Shown piece after piece: positions 25,970-35,243 of a stretch of 64,000 nucleotides of DNA. Below the pieces are notes generated by a model. It did not search any database. It had not been told where the DNA came from and saw only the letters and a program-made list of their open reading frames with translations. Position 1 is the first letter of the stretch, and each line of letters starts with the position of its first letter. The position numbers and the translations under genes are program-made. Source of the DNA: Alteraurantiacibacter hainanensis (GTDB taxonomy: Bacteria; Pseudomonadota; Alphaproteobacteria; Sphingomonadales; Sphingomonadaceae); assembly GCF_036321025.1 (NCBI RefSeq), contig NZ_JAZAPB010000001.1, positions 496,001 to 560,000 on the forward strand, given 5' to 3'.

Positions 25970-26681
25970 CGGCGATCCAGTTGGCAATCGCCAAATACTG
26001 CCCCATCGCCCAATCAACGGGCGGACCGACCGTGTTCTCGATCACACCGCTGTCGGGAAAGGCCCAGGTGATGGCGATCAGCATGACGAAGAACACCATG
26101 CCGAGCGCCTGCAACTTTTGCCACTGGCCCGCCCAGCGCCGGGGCAGCAGTCCGCCGACGATGTGCGACCCGTCGAATGGCGGAATGGGCAGGAGGTTGA
26201 AGAGCGCCAGGAAGATGTTGATGAGGATGAAATAGAACATGCCGCTGGCAATCGGAGCGAGCAGCCCGTCTGAATTCTCGATCAGCATCATGCCCGTATC
26301 GCCGACGGCCATTCTTGCGCCTTCCGGATAGACGAGGCCCAGGACGACAGCCCCCAGCAGTGCCAGCACGATGTTCATGGCCGGCCCAGCCGCCGCCACC
26401 GCCATCATGCCGAAACGGGGGTTGTCCAGCCGGTCGAAACGCACCGGAACCGGCTTTGCCCAGCCGAACACCGGCCCTCCGAACACCGCCAGGGCGCCAG
26501 GAACCAGCAGCGTACCGACCGGATCTACATGGCGGATGGGATTGAGGGAAAGGCGGCGCTTTTCCTTCGCCGTGGGATCGCCCAGCGCCAGGGCAGTCCA
26601 GCCGTGGGCCACTTCGTGAAAGACGATGGCCACGATCAGGCACGGGATCAGGATCGCCGCCAGGATAAGGGTGTCACTCAT
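25962..26681 (-). CDS. Site-2 protease family membrane metallopeptidase
   Basis: 239 residues with about six membrane segments. Zinc-binding FHEVAHG in the first third, and NLLPIPPFDGSHI, the second conserved motif with the metal-ligand Asp. Compact PDZ-less site-2 protease of the Rv-type/SpoIVFB group. First gene of the segment followed by truB, rpsO and pnp; function in that context is unknown. Confidence 0.9.
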   Translation of the reverse strand: MSDTLILAAILIPCLIVAIVFHEVAHGWTALALGDPTAKEKRRLSLNPIRHVDPVGTLLVPGALAVFGGPVFGWAKPVPVRFDRLDNPRFGMMAVAAAGPAMNIVLALLGAVVLGLVYPEGARMAVGDTGMMLIENSDGLLAPIASGMFYFILINIFLALFNLLPIPPFDGSHIVGGLLPRRWAGQWQKLQALGMVFFVMLIAITWAFPDSGVIENTVGPPVDWAMGQYLAIANWIAGG

Positions 26682-26792
26682 GCCGGGTGTAGATGGGGAG
26701 CCATTCACCGGGGGTAAAGCCCCGCGACGCTTGTCATGAACGCCAGGATGCCGCACGAAGTATCAGACGCAATCACTTGATCGGAGTTTTCG

Positions 26793-28403
26793 ATGAGCGA
26801 CAGCAGCGCCGCCACAACGACGCAGAAGGGTTTTCTCGGCTGGGTTGAGCGTACCGGCAATCGCCTGCCAGACCCGGTTTTCCTGTTCTTCTGGCTGATC
26901 GCCATCCTCATCGGCATTTCGGTAATTGCCAGCCTTTCCGGCCTCTCCGCCGCACACCCGGTGGAGATCGACCCCGACACCGGCACCAACCGCGTGATCG
27001 AGGCGGTCAGCCTGCTGAGCGCGGAGAACATCCAGCGGCTCTGGGTGGAGATGCCGGAGACCTTCACCCACTTCCATCCGCTGGGCTACGTTCTGGTGGT
27101 GATGCTGGGCGCGGGCGTGGCCGAACGGTCGGGCCTGTTCGGCACGGCGATGCGTGCGGGCGTTCGCAATGCGCCGGTCAGCCTGCTCACCCCCATCGTC
27201 GTGCTGGTGGGCATGCTGGGCAACCTTGCCGCCGACGCCGCCTATGTCGTGCTGATTCCTCTGGCAGGCATCATCTTCCACGCCGCGGGTCGCCACCCGG
27301 TGGCGGGCATCGCCGCCGCATTCGCGGGCGTTTCGGGCGGCTTTTCCGCCAATCTCGTGCCGGGCCAGCTCGACGCGCTGCTGTTCGGCATTACCGAGGC
27401 GAGCGTGGAGACCGTCTTCGGCGACTGGACCGCGAACATCGCGGGCAACTGGTACTTCATCGCCGCCATGACTTTCGTGTTCCTGCCGGTCATCTGGTTC
27501 GTCACCGACCGCATGATCGAGCCGCGGCTGGGCAAGTGGAACCCGGACATGGCCGGTCGCCCCGCCGACGATGAGGAGCAGGACCGCCCGCTCACCACGC
27601 CCGAAAAGCGGGGCCTGAAGTGGGCCGGCCTCGCCGTGCTGGCCGTGTGCGCCCTGTGGGTATTCTTCGCCTTTGGCCCCGGCACGCCGCTGATCGACGA
27701 AACCGCCAGCCCCGAGGCGCAGTGGACGCCGTTCTACCAGAGCCTGGTGGCAGGCTTCTTCCTGCTGTTCCTGCTGGCGGGCTGGGCCTACGGCAAGGGC
27801 GCGGGCGTGATCGACGATCACCGCGGTCTTGTGAAGATGATGGCCGGGTCGATGGAAGACATGGCCTATTACCTGGTCCTGGCCTTTGCCGCCGCCCACT
27901 TCGTGGCGATGTTCGCCTGGTCGAACCTCGGCCTGATCCTGGCGGTGAACGGCGCGGATTTCCTCGGCGGGCTGGGCCTTCCGGCCTGGGCGCTGCTGGG
28001 CGCGATCGTGATCGTCGCCGGCGTGCTGAACCTGTTCGTCGGTTCCGCCAGCGCCAAGTGGGCGCTGCTGGCGCCGGTGCTGGTGCCGATGCTGATGCTG
28101 CTGGGCATCACGCCAGAGATGGCAACGGCCGCCTACCGCGTGGGCGACAGCGCCACCAACATCATCACCCCGCTTATGGTCTATTTCCCGTTGATCCTGA
28201 TCTTCTGCCAGCGCTGGCAGAAGGATTTCGGCCTGGGATCGCTGGCGGCAACCATGCTGCCCTACTCCATCGGCCTGATGATCATCGGCGTCCTGATGAC
28301 AATCGCCTGGGTGTTCTTCGATATTCCGCTTGGACCGGGGGCGCAGGTTTTCCAGGTGGTGCCCACGGCCATCGATCCGACCGGCCCTGCCACGGCGCCA
28401 TAG
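26793..28403 (+). CDS. AbgT-family transporter, copy 1
   Basis: 536 residues, about 11-13 membrane segments. GFLGWVERTGNRLPDPVFLF at the N-terminus, GYVLVVMLGAGVAERSGLF, GGFSANLVPGQLDALL and AYRVGDSATNIITPLM are AbgT signatures (p-aminobenzoyl-glutamate uptake; some members export sulfonamides). It is the first of two tandem paralogues separated by 25 bp. A shift from the minus-strand translation operon on both sides marks it as an inserted block. Confidence 0.93.
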   Translation: MSDSSAATTTQKGFLGWVERTGNRLPDPVFLFFWLIAILIGISVIASLSGLSAAHPVEIDPDTGTNRVIEAVSLLSAENIQRLWVEMPETFTHFHPLGYVLVVMLGAGVAERSGLFGTAMRAGVRNAPVSLLTPIVVLVGMLGNLAADAAYVVLIPLAGIIFHAAGRHPVAGIAAAFAGVSGGFSANLVPGQLDALLFGITEASVETVFGDWTANIAGNWYFIAAMTFVFLPVIWFVTDRMIEPRLGKWNPDMAGRPADDEEQDRPLTTPEKRGLKWAGLAVLAVCALWVFFAFGPGTPLIDETASPEAQWTPFYQSLVAGFFLLFLLAGWAYGKGAGVIDDHRGLVKMMAGSMEDMAYYLVLAFAAAHFVAMFAWSNLGLILAVNGADFLGGLGLPAWALLGAIVIVAGVLNLFVGSASAKWALLAPVLVPMLMLLGITPEMATAAYRVGDSATNIITPLMVYFPLILIFCQRWQKDFGLGSLAATMLPYSIGLMIIGVLMTIAWVFFDIPLGPGAQVFQVVPTAIDPTGPATAP

Positions 28404-28428
28404 GACGCGACGCTTCAGGGGGGACGAA

Positions 28429-30024
28429 TTGGCCAGCACGGGACCAGGTACGGACAGCACTGCCACGGCAACGGGCACGCAGACCGGCTTCCTCGGCTGG
28501 GTAGAACGCACCGGCAACCGGCTGCCGGATCCGGTCTTCCTGTTCGTCTGGTTCATCCTCGCCCTGATCGGCATTTCGGTCGCGGGTTCGCTGGCGGGCT
28601 GGTCGGCGGCCCACCCGGTCGACATCGATCCGGAAACCGGCGCGCCGCGGATCGTGGCCGTCGAGAGCCTGCTCAATCGCGAGAACCTGCGGCTGCTGCT
28701 GACCCAGGTGCACGAAACCTTCACCCACTTCCCGCCGCTGGGCTACGTTCTCACGGTGATGCTGGGCGCTGGCGTAGCCGAGCGATCCGGACTGTTCTCC
28801 ACCGCAATGCGCGCCAGCCTGGCCAATGTGCCGCGCTTCTGGATGACTCCAGCGGTGGCGCTCGTCTCCATGCTGGGCAACCACGCCGCCGATGCCGCCT
28901 TCGTGGTGATGATCCCGCTCGCCGCGATCATCTACCATGCTGCCGGACGCCATCCGCTGGTGGGCATAGCCGCCAGTTTCGCGGGCGTTTCGGGCGGCTT
29001 TTCGGCCAACCTGCTGCCGGGTCAGCTGGACGCGCTGCTGCTGGGCATAACGGAGGCAGCGGTGCAGACCGTGTTCGGCGACTACACCGCAAACATCGCG
29101 GGCAACTGGTATTTCATCGCGGCACTGACGATCGCCTACCTGCCGGTGATCTGGTACGTCACCGACCGGATCATCGAGCCCAAGTTCGGCACCTACAAGG
29201 CCCCGCCCGAAGCGCCGGTGAAGGACGAGCCGGAAGAAGAGGTCACGAAGGACCAGAAGCGCGGCCTGCGCCTCGCCGGGCTGGCCGTGCTGGCGCTGGT
29301 CGCGCTGTGGGCATTCCTGACACTGGGCCCCAATCCCCCGCTGATCGACGACACTGCCCCGCCCGAGGGGCGGCTGACACCGTTCTACCGCAGCCTGCTG
29401 CCGTTCTTCCTGCTGGTGTTCCTGGTGCCGGGCTGGATCTACGGCCGGGCGGCGGGCACCATTCCCGATCACCGCAAGCTGGTGGAGATGATGTCCGGCG
29501 CCATGAAGGACATGGCCTACTACCTCGTCCTCACCTTCGCCGCCGCGCATTTCGTGGCCATGTTCGCCTGGTCGAACATGGGCCTGGTGCTGGCGGTGAA
29601 CGGGGCGGACGTGCTGCGATCTTCCGGAATGCCCGCATGCGCGATGCTGGTGGCCGTGCTGATATTCGGCGGATTGCTGAACCTGCTGATCGGCTCTGCC
29701 AGCGCCAAGTGGGCGGTGCTGGCGCCGGTCTTCGTGCCGATGCTGATGCTGCTGGGAATCTCGCCGGAAATGGCGACAGCAGCCTACCGCGTAGGTGACA
29801 GTGCCACGAATATCGTCACCCCGCTGATGGTCTATTTCCCGCTGATGCTAGTGTTCGCGCAGCGCTGGGTGCCCAGCTTCGGCCTCGGCAGCCTTACCGC
29901 GATGATGATGCCCTACCTCGTCGGGATCGGCCTCGCAGGCATCGCCATCACCATCGGCTGGGTCGTGTTCGACCTCCCGCTTGGGCCAGGGGTGGGCGTG
30001 TTCCTCGAGCCAGCTGGCCAATGA
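28429..30024 (+). CDS. AbgT-family transporter, copy 2
   Basis: 531 residues. Start taken at TTG 28429, preceded by AGGGGGGACGAA at good spacing; no ATG/GTG fits as well. Strongly similar to copy 1 along the whole length, with the same GVAERSGLF, GGFSANLLPGQLDALL and YRVGDSATNIVTPLM motifs, so the pair arose by tandem duplication. The central hydrophilic linker (about residues 250-285) is the most diverged part. The stop overlaps the flavodoxin start (ATGA). Confidence 0.92.
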   Translation: MASTGPGTDSTATATGTQTGFLGWVERTGNRLPDPVFLFVWFILALIGISVAGSLAGWSAAHPVDIDPETGAPRIVAVESLLNRENLRLLLTQVHETFTHFPPLGYVLTVMLGAGVAERSGLFSTAMRASLANVPRFWMTPAVALVSMLGNHAADAAFVVMIPLAAIIYHAAGRHPLVGIAASFAGVSGGFSANLLPGQLDALLLGITEAAVQTVFGDYTANIAGNWYFIAALTIAYLPVIWYVTDRIIEPKFGTYKAPPEAPVKDEPEEEVTKDQKRGLRLAGLAVLALVALWAFLTLGPNPPLIDDTAPPEGRLTPFYRSLLPFFLLVFLVPGWIYGRAAGTIPDHRKLVEMMSGAMKDMAYYLVLTFAAAHFVAMFAWSNMGLVLAVNGADVLRSSGMPACAMLVAVLIFGGLLNLLIGSASAKWAVLAPVFVPMLMLLGISPEMATAAYRVGDSATNIVTPLMVYFPLMLVFAQRWVPSFGLGSLTAMMMPYLVGIGLAGIAITIGWVVFDLPLGPGVGVFLEPAGQ

Positions 30025-30512
30025 CGCGCCTGGCCATCATCTGGTATTCGCGCACCGGTGGGAGCCGTCAGCTTGCCGAGGCGGCTCACGAAGCCGCGCG
30101 AGAGGCTGGCGAGGTAGAAGTCCGCCTGCTCGAGGCGAAGGACGCCGAGGCCGACGACCTGCTCTCCGTCGATGGCTACATCTTCGCCTGTCCCGAAAAC
30201 CTGGCCGCCATCGCGGGCGTGATGAAGGCCTTCTTCGACCGGACCTATTACGAGGTGCTCGGCAGGATCGAGGGGCGCCCCTATGCCGCGATAATCTGCG
30301 CGGGCTCGGACGGCGAGAACGCGAAGCGGCAACTGGAACGGATCTGCCAGGGCTGGCGGCTGAAACGCGTGGCCGACACGCCGATCATCAATGTCGGCGC
30401 GCAGACGAAGGAGGAAATCCTGGCCGAGAAGTCGATCGGCGAGGACGATCTGGAAAAGGCGCGCGAACTGGGCGCCACCCTTGCCGCAGGGCTGGAGATG
30501 GGGGTCTTCTAG
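30021..30512 (+). CDS. Flavodoxin-family protein
   Basis: 163 residues with the flavodoxin FMN-binding start LAIIWYSRTGGSRQLAEA and the later GYIFACPENLAAIAGVMKAFFDR, as in NAD(P)H-dependent FMN reductases/WrbA-like flavodoxins. Translationally coupled to the second AbgT transporter, implying a linked role, which is unknown. Its 3' end meets rbfA convergently with a 4-base overlap. Confidence 0.85.
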   Translation: MTRLAIIWYSRTGGSRQLAEAAHEAAREAGEVEVRLLEAKDAEADDLLSVDGYIFACPENLAAIAGVMKAFFDRTYYEVLGRIEGRPYAAIICAGSDGENAKRQLERICQGWRLKRVADTPIINVGAQTKEEILAEKSIGEDDLEKARELGATLAAGLEMGVF

Positions 30513-30904
30513 TCGTCCTCGTCGAGGTCGCGCCGCACCTTGGGATCGTCCAGCAGCTGCTCGATCCGGCTGGCCTCGTCGAAGCTTTCGTCGGCGCGGA
30601 ATTGCAGCCTGGGCGCGTATTTCAGGCCGAGACGCTGAGCCACTTCGCGCTGGAAGAAGGCGGTGTTGGTCCGCAGCGCCTTGATGACGACCTCCTCGTC
30701 CTCGCCCAGCAGGGGCTTAACGTAGATCTTGGCGTTGCGCAGGTCGGGCGACATGCGCACTTCGGTGACGGAGATGTTGTGCGCGCGCAGGGTCTCGTCG
30801 TGCGCTTCGCCGCGGGCGAGCAGTTCGGAGAGGATATGCCTCACGCGCTCGCCCACCTTGAGCAGGCGGACGGACTGGTCTTCGGGTTGCGAATGGCGGG
30901 CCAT
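30509..30904 (-). CDS. rbfA: Ribosome-binding factor A
   Basis: 131 residues. RLLKVGERVRHILSELLARGEAHD, ISVTEVRMSPDLRNAKIYV and TNTAFFQREVAQRLGLKYAPRL are RbfA KH-like fold motifs. It assists maturation of the 16S rRNA 5' end in 30S assembly. Its start overlaps the DUF1697 stop (TAATG). Normally truB would follow; here the AbgT block intervenes. Confidence 0.96.
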   Translation of the reverse strand: MARHSQPEDQSVRLLKVGERVRHILSELLARGEAHDETLRAHNISVTEVRMSPDLRNAKIYVKPLLGEDEEVVIKALRTNTAFFQREVAQRLGLKYAPRLQFRADESFDEASRIEQLLDDPKVRRDLDEDD

Positions 30905-31434
30905 TACTTTTCCATTGCCTCCATGATCCGGCGAATCGAATGAATGTTGCGAGCCGTGCCCCGGCAGCCGAGGCGGCGCTCGATGAAGTTCTTGGTCAGC
31001 TTGGAACTGCCTGCCCCATCGACGTAATCGATGTGGAGGGCACAGGTGCCCGGCGCAAGTTTCTCCCGCCCGCGCCCCTGGTGATCGGCCTGCAGCTGCG
31101 CGAAGGCTTCTGCGTCCGGCTGGCCTTCGAGAAACATCGTGTGAACGAGGTTGTCGGCGCCGCTCCCGGTAAACGGATTTTCCTCCAGCGCCTTCGCCAG
31201 CTCCGCCGACGAACGCACGGCGGCGAAGCTTTCGATGCCGAATTCGTCCACCAGCAGCGCCGCGATCCGCTCCTCCGCGTCGCCGGAACCATGATCGTCG
31301 AACAGCACGTTCCCGCTGGCCGTGACGGTAGCGACATCGGCAAATCCCGCGCTCTCGAATGCGGAGCGCAGGTCGGCCATCTTCACCCGATTGCCGCCGA
31401 CGTTGATCGATCCCAGCAGCGCGACCTTGCGCAT
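30904..31434 (-). CDS. DUF1697 family protein
   Basis: 176 residues from ATG 31434 (overlapping the thioesterase stop as TGATG). VALLGSINVGGNRVKMADLR at the start is the family signature, with TASGNVLFDDHG and HIDYVDGAGSSKLTKNFIERRLG later. Structure-known members form a ferredoxin-like fold; function is unknown. Its position within the infB-rbfA operon is unusual and probably secondary. Confidence 0.9.
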   Translation of the reverse strand: MRKVALLGSINVGGNRVKMADLRSAFESAGFADVATVTASGNVLFDDHGSGDAEERIAALLVDEFGIESFAAVRSSAELAKALEENPFTGSGADNLVHTMFLEGQPDAEAFAQLQADHQGRGREKLAPGTCALHIDYVDGAGSSKLTKNFIERRLGCRGTARNIHSIRRIMEAMEK

Positions 31435-31847
31435 CAGCCGGTCTTCGCGCCCGGCCATTCGGTCACCATCGATGTGGCCGTGGCGCGCACGCAGAGATTT
31501 CCCTCGTGGTCGAACAGCTCGCCCTCCAGGAAAGCCACCCGCCTGCCCGCCTTCACCGCGCGCGCCTTCACCGTGATCCGTTCCATCGGGACGGGCCGCA
31601 GGAACGACATGGTGATGTCGAGCGACAGTTGCAGCTTGCCGCCTGTGGCCATGAACACCACCGCGCCGAACGCCTCGTCGATCGGCCCGGCCAGGAGCCC
31701 GCCCTGGGCCGTGCCGCGCATGGCGGCGAACTCGTCCGGCAGGGTGAAGGCCATCTCCACGCTCCGGGCGTCTTCGTCATAAGAGAGGTATTCCGCGCCC
31801 ATCAGCTTGGCCGAGGGCCAGCTGGGCAGCGAGTTAATTTCCGTCAT
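31434..31847 (-). CDS. PaaI-type hotdog thioesterase
   Basis: 137 residues. MRGTAQGGLLAGPIDEAFGAVVF is the hotdog active-site helix with a general-base Asp, and LDITMSFLRPVP is the usual strand. Likely hydrolyses an acyl-CoA thioester. Coupled by one-base or short overlaps to the small membrane protein before it and DUF1697 after it. Confidence 0.85.
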   Translation of the reverse strand: MTEINSLPSWPSAKLMGAEYLSYDEDARSVEMAFTLPDEFAAMRGTAQGGLLAGPIDEAFGAVVFMATGGKLQLSLDITMSFLRPVPMERITVKARAVKAGRRVAFLEGELFDHEGNLCVRATATSMVTEWPGAKTG

Positions 31848-31944
31848 CGTCGCCCTTGCCGGTTACTCCCGCGAGATAGGGAACGGTCACGATGAAAAGG
31901 CCCGCCAGCATCGCCAGGCCGAAGATCATTGCGAAGGTGTCCAC
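31834..31944 (-). CDS. 36-aa single-span membrane peptide
   Basis: GTG 31944 shares its G with the infB stop (TAGTG), and the frame ends at TAA 31836-31834, 14 bases inside the thioesterase gene. The product has one hydrophobic helix (FAMIFGLAMLAGLFIVTVPY) and an acidic tail (GKGDDDGN). The perfect stop-start fit and clean membrane-helix composition favour a real gene. Function unknown. Confidence 0.6.
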   Translation of the reverse strand: MDTFAMIFGLAMLAGLFIVTVPYLAGVTGKGDDDGN

Positions 31945-34481
31945 TAGAGGGTCCGCTCTTCCTCGTTCACTTCGAACACCTCAAGCTGGTCGCCCGGCTG
32001 GATGTCGTTGGTGTTCTCCAGCACGACACCGCATTCCAGACCGGCGCGGACTTCGTCCACGTCGTCCTTGAAGCGGCGCAGCGACTGGATGACCGTTGCC
32101 GACACGATGACGTCGTCGCGGGTGAGACGGGCGTGCAGTCCCTTGCGGATGACGCCTTCCACCACCAGCAGACCGGCGGCCTTGTCGCGCTTGCCGGCAG
32201 GGAACACCTGCTTGACCTCGGCGCGGCCGACCACGTTTTCCACCTTCAGCGGGCCAAGCTCGCCAAGCAGTTCCTTCGTGATCTCGTCGGTCAGGTGATA
32301 GATCACGTCGTGATACATCATGCGCACGCCGTCGCGCTTCACCAGTTCGCGCGCCTTGGCATTGGGGCGCACGTTGAAACCGATGATCGGAGCGTTGGAA
32401 GCGGCCGCCAGCGAGACATCGGTCTCGGTGATGGCACCCACGCCAGCATGAAGCACGCGCACCTTGATGTCGTCGTTCGACAGGTTGTGCAGCGCGGTGT
32501 TGATCGCTTCCACAGAACCCTGGACGTCGGCCTTCACAACCACCGGCCATTCGATGACGTTGGTCTTGTTGAACATCGTATCGAAGCTGGTGGGGGCGAG
32601 AGCCGTGCGCTTCTCGGTTTCCTTTTCCTTGCGGTACTCGGACACCTCGCGGGCGCGCTGCTCGTTCTCCACCACGGTCAGCTTGTCGCCGGCCGAGGGA
32701 ACACCGGACAGGCCCAGCACTTCCACCGGAACCGAGGGACCGGCTTCCTTGACCTGCTTGCCCTGGTCATCGATCAGCGCGCGGACCTTGCCGCTCTGGG
32801 TGCCGACCACGAAGGTGTCGCCACGCTTCAGGGTGCCGCGGGTAATCAGCACGGTGGCCACGGGGCCGCGGCCCTTGTCCAGCTGCGCTTCGACCACGGT
32901 CGCCTCGGCATCGCGGTCAGGGCGAGCCTTCAGCTCCATCAGTTCGGCCTGGAGACCGATCTTCTCGATCAGTTCGTCGAGGCCCGTGCCGTCCTTGGCG
33001 GAGACTTCGACGTCCTGCACGTCGCCGCTCATCTCTTCCACGATGACCTCGTGTTCGAGCAGGCGGTTGCGGATCTTCTTCGGATCGGCTTCCGGCTTGT
33101 CGATCTTGTTGATCGCCACGATCAGCGGCACGTTCGCCGCCTTGGCGTGATTGATGGCCTCGATCGTCTGCGGCATGATGCCGTCGTCGGCGGCCACCAC
33201 CAGCACCACGATATCGGTGACGTTGGCACCACGCGCGCGCATCTCGCTGAAGGCGGCGTGGCCCGGCGTATCGAGGAAGGTGATCTTCGACTTGTCCTTC
33301 GTCGTCACCTGGTAGGCACCGATGTGCTGGGTGATGCCGCCCGCTTCCCCGCGCGTGACATTGGTCTTGCGCAAGGCGTCCAGCAGGCTGGTCTTGCCGT
33401 GATCGACGTGACCCATGACGGCCACGACCGGCGGACGCGGCTGCAGCGTCTCTTCCGGATCGACGTCTTCGTCGGTGGAGATGTCGACGTCGGCTTCCGA
33501 CACCTTCTGGATGTTGTGGCCGAACTGTTCGACCAGCAGTTCCGCGGTATCCTGGTCGATCGTCTGGTTGACGGTCACCATCATGTCGAGGTTGAAGAGT
33601 TCCTTCACCAGGTCGGCGCCCTTCTCGCCCATGCGCTTGGCCAGTTCGGCAACGGTGATGACTTCCGGCACCACCACGTCGCGAACCTGCTTCTCGCGCG
33701 GCTGGCTGGAGCCACCGCCCTGTGCGCGGCGTTCCTTTTCACGGGCGCGCTTCAGCGCGGCAAGGCTGCGGGCGCGACGGCCCTCGTCCTCGTTCAGCGC
33801 CTTGTTGACGGTCAGCTTGCCGGAGCGACGCTTCTCGCTAGCGCCGCCACCGCGTTCCACGCGGCCGACGCTCTTCTTTTCCTCTTTCTTGCGTTCCGGG
33901 CGCTTTGGCTCGGGACGCGCAACGGGAGTGAACTTGCGCGCGGCGGGCTGCTTGTCGCCGCCCTCTTCGGGCGCGGGTGCGGGCGCTTCCTCTTCGGCAG
34001 GTGCTTCGGCTGCGGCCTTGGCGGCAGCTTCTTCCTCGGCCTTGCGCTGCTTTTCGGCCTCTTCCTCGGACTTCTTCTTCTCTGCGACGCGCTTCTTCTC
34101 GTCGGCAGCAGCTTCCTTCGCCTGCTTGTCCTCGCGCTTGCGCGCTTCTTCGGCCAGGCGCAGCCGCTCTTCCTCGGCCTCGCGCTGGAGACGCGCGACC
34201 TTTTCCTGCGGCGTCTCGCTATCGGCCGCAGGCTTCCTGGGCGCAGGCTTCTTCGGCTCAGGCTTCTTCGCCGAGGGTTCGGGCGCGGGTTCGGGCGCAG
34301 GTGCAGGCGTCGGCGCGGGCTCTTCACCCGGCTTCACGAGCTTGCGACGACGCTTCACTTCCACCGCCACCTTGTTGGTGCGGCCGTGGCTGAAGGTCTG
34401 CTTGACTTCCCCGGCATCCACCGCTCGCTTGAGGCCAAGCGGTTTGCGGGTGCGCTTCGGGGTTTCGTTCTCTTCGCTCAT
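31944..34481 (-). CDS. infB: Translation initiation factor IF-2
   Basis: 845 residues. A long charged N-terminal region with Ala/Glu/Lys-rich repeats, an IF2_N segment (VAELAKRMGEKGADLVKEL), then the GTPase: GHVDHGKT near residue 355, DTPGHAAF and NKIDKPEAD, followed by the IF2-type C-terminal domains. It positions initiator tRNA in the 30S complex. Conserved order after nusA-ylxR. Confidence 0.98.
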   Translation of the reverse strand: MSEENETPKRTRKPLGLKRAVDAGEVKQTFSHGRTNKVAVEVKRRRKLVKPGEEPAPTPAPAPEPAPEPSAKKPEPKKPAPRKPAADSETPQEKVARLQREAEEERLRLAEEARKREDKQAKEAAADEKKRVAEKKKSEEEAEKQRKAEEEAAAKAAAEAPAEEEAPAPAPEEGGDKQPAARKFTPVARPEPKRPERKKEEKKSVGRVERGGGASEKRRSGKLTVNKALNEDEGRRARSLAALKRAREKERRAQGGGSSQPREKQVRDVVVPEVITVAELAKRMGEKGADLVKELFNLDMMVTVNQTIDQDTAELLVEQFGHNIQKVSEADVDISTDEDVDPEETLQPRPPVVAVMGHVDHGKTSLLDALRKTNVTRGEAGGITQHIGAYQVTTKDKSKITFLDTPGHAAFSEMRARGANVTDIVVLVVAADDGIMPQTIEAINHAKAANVPLIVAINKIDKPEADPKKIRNRLLEHEVIVEEMSGDVQDVEVSAKDGTGLDELIEKIGLQAELMELKARPDRDAEATVVEAQLDKGRGPVATVLITRGTLKRGDTFVVGTQSGKVRALIDDQGKQVKEAGPSVPVEVLGLSGVPSAGDKLTVVENEQRAREVSEYRKEKETEKRTALAPTSFDTMFNKTNVIEWPVVVKADVQGSVEAINTALHNLSNDDIKVRVLHAGVGAITETDVSLAAASNAPIIGFNVRPNAKARELVKRDGVRMMYHDVIYHLTDEITKELLGELGPLKVENVVGRAEVKQVFPAGKRDKAAGLLVVEGVIRKGLHARLTRDDVIVSATVIQSLRRFKDDVDEVRAGLECGVVLENTNDIQPGDQLEVFEVNEEERTL

Positions 34482-34553
34482 GTGCTCGTTTCAGTCCTTC
34501 AAATTCAATCAATCACGCTTCCCGCCCGGGAAGCCTGTCCGCCACCCGGCGAG

Positions 34554-35243
34554 TTACGTGTCAGCAGCCGCTGGTACGGCCCCCAGAAAGGTCTGCAGAC
34601 GCCCTAGCGGAATGGATAACCGCAGTGCCGATTTGGCATCGGCAAGCGCCAGGTGGACGACATTTTCGCGGCCCAATGCCACAGACAGGGCCTCGCGGTC
34701 CAGTGGCAGGCGTTCACCTGCGCGGCCCGAACCTTCTTCATCGAGGCCGACCCGCCATGCCTGGTCCAGCTTGCGACACCCGTCCTCTTTCGCGTCCGAC
34801 GCGTGGTAGAGGGCGGCTACCGTCCCCATCCGCGCCTCGTTTGCGATGCGATCGGACCCCAAGATAAGACGTCCGCTGCGCATTTCGAGACCCAGCCGTT
34901 CCAGCACGGCCTTTTTCAGCGCCGCCTCCAGGCGTCTAGGCAAGTCCTCGGGGATGCCGAGGTCGCCGGTCTTGAAGGCGCGGGCAAGCGCACCCTTCAG
35001 GCGACCGGACTCCATCGCTTCCTCGAGTTCGGCCTTCGAAACTCCGATCCACGCGCCCCGCCCCGGTGCCTTGGCAAGTGCATCGGGCAGCACGTCGCCG
35101 TCCGGAGAAACGGCCAGGCGCACGAGATGGTCGCGCGGGGCCGTCCTGCCGGTCAGCACGCAGCGACGTTCGCTCCCCGTTTCGGGGCAAACGCCGGAGT
35201 CGGTTTTAGGCGAACCTAATGTGTCATTGCGAGGATTCCGCAT
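34554..35243 (-). CDS. YlxR / DUF448 RNA-binding protein (RnpM-like)
   Basis: 229 residues, longer than the ~90-residue core. N-terminal domain has the family motif RRCVLTGRTAPRDHLVRL and GRGAWIGVSKAELEEA; the C-terminal ~110 residues, found in Alphaproteobacteria, contain an L7Ae-like segment (LILGSDRIANEARMG...). The gene overlaps the end of nusA by 20 bases, the typical place of ylxR between nusA and infB. Related proteins modulate RNase P or nucleoid genes. Confidence 0.88.
   Translation of the reverse strand: MRNPRNDTLGSPKTDSGVCPETGSERRCVLTGRTAPRDHLVRLAVSPDGDVLPDALAKAPGRGAWIGVSKAELEEAMESGRLKGALARAFKTGDLGIPEDLPRRLEAALKKAVLERLGLEMRSGRLILGSDRIANEARMGTVAALYHASDAKEDGCRKLDQAWRVGLDEEGSGRAGERLPLDREALSVALGRENVVHLALADAKSALRLSIPLGRLQTFLGAVPAAADT

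Noticed and set aside
31929..34607. 892-codon open frame antisense to infB
   Set aside because: Low-complexity Leu/Phe-Gly and Arg-rich translation opposite a clear IF-2 gene.
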